Below, piece by piece: positions 6,707 to 8,887 of a stretch of 8,887 bases of DNA. How positions within the stretch are numbered: position 1 is the stretch's first letter; every line of letters begins with the position of its first letter. This stretch comes from Sphingobium sp. (GTDB lineage Bacteria; Pseudomonadota; Alphaproteobacteria; Sphingomonadales; Sphingomonadaceae). The notes beneath the pieces were generated by a model, which made no database searches, was not told where the DNA came from, and was given only the letters and a program-made list of their open reading frames with translations. The position numbers were made by a program, and so were the translations under genes. The stretch spans positions 1-8,887 of the forward strand of contig JASBTC010000435.1 of the NCBI GenBank assembly GCA_030148625.1, read 5' to 3'.

Positions 6707-7609
6707 GTGGACGGAGGAACCGAGACATCGCTCGACCTGTTGCAGCGGCTTGAGGGCAACCTTCAGAAACTCTCGCCCGCGGAACGGTCGATCGGCAATT
6801 TCATCCTGACCAATCGCGGCGGGATCGCGTTCGAGAGTGCCGATTCCATCGCCGCGAAACTGGGGGTGAGCGCGGTCACCGTCGGGCGTTTCTCACGCAA
6901 GATGGGCTATCGTCATTTCAAGGATCTGAAGGCCGATCTGCGCACGACGATGTCGGGCGCGCCATGGCTGGTGGGCAACCAGGTGGCCCAGTATTTCGAC
7001 GGGCGCGGGAAGAACCGCCACAGCAAGCAGAGCCTGGAACTGGAACTCGCCGCGATCATCGAAGTCTATGGCATGGCCGAAAGCGAGAGCTGGAGGGAGA
7101 TCGTCGCGCTGCTCGCGCATAGCCGCCATGTCCATGTCGCCGGCTTTCAGACCGAGCGCGCGGTTGCGGCGGCACTGGCATATCAACTGCAATATGCACG
7201 AGAGGGCGTCAGCCTGGTCGACGGGTCGGCGGGCAATTATCACGAGATATTCGCAGGCGACCCGGCGGACCGCTGCCTCGTCCTCGTCGATTTGAGGCGT
7301 TATTCCGAACAGTCGCACGACCTGGCGGCGCAGGCGAGCGCGGAGGGCATTCCGGTCGTGATGCTTACCGACAAATTCTGCGACTGGATTCGAAAGTTCA
7401 GCAGGCACATCATCGCGGTGTCGACGGAAGTCGAACTGTTCTGGAGTTCGCAGGTCTCGATGGGATGTGCGGTCAATCTTCTCGTCAACGACGTGATCGC
7501 GGAACTCGGCCCGCCGGTGGAAGCGCGCCTCGCGCGCCTCGCCCAGCTCTATCAATCCTATACCGGCCATGTCGGCAGCCCGGTGGCGCGCAAGCCCGGC
7601 AAGTCATGA
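6707..7609 (+). CDS. MurR/RpiR-family transcriptional regulator (HTH plus SIS domain)
   Basis: Cytoplasmic regulator of 300 residues, the usual family size. Residues 1-85 form the RpiR helix-turn-helix domain: LSPAERSIGNFIL (22-34), then SADSIAAKLGVSAVTVGRF (44-62) and the typical RKMGYRHFKDLK (64-75). Residues from about 125 to 265 form a SIS domain, the fold that binds phosphosugars in relatives. Its first loop reads GFQTER (146-151), not the usual G-x-G-x-S type of sugar-phosphate loop, and is followed by VDLRRYS (194-200) and a TD motif at 221-222. The substitution suggests a ligand other than a simple phosphosugar. It is divergent from the receptor-hydrolase operon across 178 bases, so it probably controls that operon and perhaps itself; repressor or activator cannot be told. 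GTG 6707 was chosen by its ribosome binding site; ATG 6683 would add eight residues. Family is confident; ligand unknown. Confidence 0.93.
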   Translation: MDGGTETSLDLLQRLEGNLQKLSPAERSIGNFILTNRGGIAFESADSIAAKLGVSAVTVGRFSRKMGYRHFKDLKADLRTTMSGAPWLVGNQVAQYFDGRGKNRHSKQSLELELAAIIEVYGMAESESWREIVALLAHSRHVHVAGFQTERAVAAALAYQLQYAREGVSLVDGSAGNYHEIFAGDPADRCLVLVDLRRYSEQSHDLAAQASAEGIPVVMLTDKFCDWIRKFSRHIIAVSTEVELFWSSQVSMGCAVNLLVNDVIAELGPPVEARLARLAQLYQSYTGHVGSPVARKPGKS

Positions 7610-7662
7610 GTGTCCGAAAGAAGCGGTTCGGCGATAGCCGTCGCGACGTGTCGATGCCGTCC

Positions 7663-7678
7663 GCCTTGCTTGCAAGGC
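7663..7678. repeat. Short palindrome in the gap between regulator and oxygenase genes
   Basis: GCCTTGC (7663-7669), a two-base centre TT, then GCAAGGC (7672-7678): seven paired bases. The centre is too tight for a full RNA hairpin, so a protein-binding dyad is as likely as a stem-loop. No T-run follows, so it is not an intrinsic terminator. Function unknown. Confidence 0.4.
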
Positions 7679-7690
7679 CCCTGCCGCGCG

Positions 7691-7719
7691 CCTAACGCCG
7701 TCCTGGCAACGGCATTAGG
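7691..7719 (+). repeat. Stem-loop overlapping the oxygenase ribosome binding site
   Basis: The left arm CCTAACGCCGT (7691-7701) and right arm ACGGCATTAGG (7709-7719) pair at ten of eleven positions, with one C/A mismatch and a seven-base loop. The end of the right arm contains the AGG of the AGGGAG ribosome binding site (7717-7722). In RNA the fold would partly hide that site. It may instead mark the end of the regulator transcript, though no U-tract follows. Confidence 0.55.
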
Positions 7720-7722
7720 GAG
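7717..7722 (+). promoter_or_regulatory. Ribosome binding site for the MpaB-type oxygenase
   Basis: AGGGAG lies seven bases before GTG 7730 and supports that start. The frame runs back to 7610 without an intervening stop, but the upstream part is Arg/Cys/Pro-rich and unlike the family. Half of this site is in the stem of the preceding hairpin. Confidence 0.6.
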
Positions 7723-7729
7723 CCGGTTC

Positions 7730-8581
7730 GTGCCCGATCGATCCGCGACACTGACGCGCCACGCCCGGCAGGCGATCGTGGCGCGCGTGCGGCGGGTGTT
7801 CAACGATCAGGCGCGCGGCGAGCAGCCGGTGGTGCGCAGTGCCGACGGGCTGTTCGGGCCGGATACGGTGCTGTGGCGCGTGCATGGCGACGTGACGACG
7901 ATGATGGTCGGCGGCGTCGCGGCCTTGCTCCTCCAGATGCTGCATCCCGCCGTGCTGGCGGGAGTGTGGGATCATTCCAATTTTCGCCATGATATGCTCG
8001 GGCGGCTGCGCCGCACCGCGCGCTTCATCGCGGTGACGAGTTATGGCGCGCGCGAGGAGGCGCAGGCGGCGATCGATCGCGTGCGTTCGGTGCATGAAAT
8101 GGTGCGTGGCACCTTGCCCGATGGGACGCCCTATGCCGCCGACGAGCCAGACCTGCTCGCCTGGGTCCATGTCACCGAGGCGGTGAGCTTTCTCGATGCC
8201 TGGATCCGCTATGGCGAGCCGGATATGTCGATCGCCGACCAGGATCGCTATTTCGCGGAGATGGCGATGATCGGTACCGCTCTGGGCGCCGATCTGGTGC
8301 CGCGCACCCGTGCCGGGGTGGAGGCGCTGATCCGCGCGATGCGCGGCGCGCTCGCTTCGAGCGAACGAACGCGCGAGGTGGCGCGCATGGTGCTCGACCA
8401 GCGCCCGCCCAATCTGTCGGCGCTGCCCATTCAGGCGATGACCTTCCAGGCGGCGGTCGACCTGCTGCCGGGCTGGGCACGCGCCATGCATGGCTTGTCC
8501 GCGCCGGTGCTGACCCGCCCGCTCGTCCGCGCCGGCACCACCGGGCTTGCGCGGACATTGCGCTGGGCCTTTTCACAATAG
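7730..8581 (+). CDS. Oxygenase MpaB/DUF2236-family protein (rubber-oxygenase-type catalytic domain)
   Basis: This 283-residue protein belongs to the DUF2236 family, related to the fungal enzyme MpaB (oxidative side-chain cleavage in mycophenolic acid synthesis) and to the haem-containing latex-clearing protein Lcp. Family features in order: FGPDTVLWRVHGD (42-54), a hydrophobic Gly/Ala/Leu helix with LLLQMLHPAVLAGVWDHSNF (67-86, including H72 and H82), RLRRTARFI (92-100), H122 in VHEMVRG, a short D-G-T-P-Y-A-A segment, then LLAWVHVTEAVSF (142-154, with H147). Haem-ligating and catalytic residues cannot be assigned from sequence alone. There is no signal peptide, so it is probably cytoplasmic or membrane-associated. 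GTG 7730 was chosen by its ribosome binding site. It follows the RpiR gene by 120 bases containing two palindromes and ends six bases from a convergent gene. Bacterial substrates in this family are mostly unknown, and no link to the receptor operon is evident. Confidence 0.88.
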   Translation: MPDRSATLTRHARQAIVARVRRVFNDQARGEQPVVRSADGLFGPDTVLWRVHGDVTTMMVGGVAALLLQMLHPAVLAGVWDHSNFRHDMLGRLRRTARFIAVTSYGAREEAQAAIDRVRSVHEMVRGTLPDGTPYAADEPDLLAWVHVTEAVSFLDAWIRYGEPDMSIADQDRYFAEMAMIGTALGADLVPRTRAGVEALIRAMRGALASSERTREVARMVLDQRPPNLSALPIQAMTFQAAVDLLPGWARAMHGLSAPVLTRPLVRAGTTGLARTLRWAFSQ

Positions 8582-8587
8582 GGTCGA

Positions 8588-8887
8588 TCAGCGCCACAGC
8601 ATCAGCGGGACCAGCCCGTGGATCGCAAGCACGGCGCAGAGTTGCAGCACGAGCAGGCCGGCCAGCAGGTCGATGCGCCACGGGCCCGTTCTTTCGCGGA
8701 GCGCGACGATGACCTGCCGGGCGCCTGCCGCCGGGATCGCGATGCTGGCGAGCATCAGCGCCAGGCTGGCGGGCGTGATGTCGCCCAGCCGAGCGAAGGA
8801 CTGAAGCGGAAAGAGCAGGCCGGCGATCATCAGCAATGCCGGTCCGGCAAGGCCGGTCGCCGCGCCGATGCCGCCGCCATGCCATGT
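8588..8887 (-). CDS. Membrane protein of unknown family (C-terminal part; 5' end outside window)
   Basis: The minus-strand frame is open from the right edge to TGA at 8590-8588, giving the last 99 residues of a protein whose start is not visible. Three hydrophobic segments fall at about residues 7-28, 39-63 and 72-97, with a charged loop RERTGPWR (64-71) between the second and third, so this is a probable integral inner-membrane protein. The last residues are VPLMLWR. It is convergent with the oxygenase gene, with only six bases between the stop codons. I do not recognise the family. The hydrophobic pattern and tight fit beside the oxygenase support this frame over the Arg-rich overlapping ones. 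An internal TTG at 8836 could be taken for a start, but the hydrophobic frame continues upstream of it to the edge. Confidence 0.62.
   Translation of the reverse strand, partial: TWHGGGIGAATGLAGPALLMIAGLLFPLQSFARLGDITPASLALMLASIAIPAAGARQVIVALRERTGPWRIDLLAGLLVLQLCAVLAIHGLVPLMLWR

Noticed and set aside
7606..7695. 29-codon frame whose ATG overlaps the RpiR stop codon (ATGA)
   Set aside because: The overlap looks like translational coupling, but no good ribosome binding site precedes it, the product is Arg/Pro-rich without features, and it ends inside the hairpin. Chance is more likely.
8172..8885. Long minus-strand frame of 237 codons opposing the oxygenase gene and overlapping the terminal membrane-protein gene
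   Set aside because: Its product is Arg/Pro/Ala-rich with no domain and conflicts with two better-supported genes.

Overview
The window is GC-rich, tightly packed bacterial chromosome, most likely from an alphaproteobacterium of the Sphingomonadales. The evidence is the codon use and a TonB-dependent receptor whose N-terminus (VTAQKREEKLREVPISISAV) is typical of sphingomonads. The organism is inferred from style alone. No rRNA, tRNA, CRISPR array, insertion sequence or other mobile element is visible.

Layout. (1) Positions 3-1553, plus strand: the 3' part of a GcvA-like LysR regulator gene, then a LysE/RhtB-type amino-acid exporter. (2) Positions 1585-6528, minus strand: an apparent three-gene operon, read right to left, of a TonB-dependent outer-membrane receptor (4270-6528), a serine hydrolase of the beta-lactamase/DD-peptidase fold with an extra C-terminal tail (2792-4180), and a shorter paralogous serine hydrolase (1585-2724). 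(3) Positions 6529-6706: divergent control region with a perfect -35 hexamer and an inverted repeat over the -10 region of the receptor promoter. (4) Positions 6707-7609, plus strand: a MurR/RpiR-type regulator. (5) Positions 7730-8581, plus strand: an MpaB/DUF2236-type oxygenase gene whose ribosome binding site lies partly inside a predicted hairpin. (6) Positions 8588-8887, minus strand: the 3' end of an unrecognised membrane-protein gene, convergent with the oxygenase gene.

How the genes may work together. The RpiR regulator, the receptor and the two hydrolases look like one inducible uptake-and-processing locus. A ligand would cross the outer membrane through the receptor, be cut in the periplasm by one or both active-site-serine hydrolases, and be sensed in the cytoplasm by the regulator's SIS domain. 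In E. coli the regulator MurR lies beside murQ, murP and yfeW, the last encoding a beta-lactamase-fold protein, so a cell-wall-derived or D-amino-acid-containing peptide is a reasonable guess at the substrate. It remains inference. The LysR/LysE pair may be an unrelated neighbour or may handle amino acids released by the system. The oxygenase and membrane-protein genes show no clear link to it.
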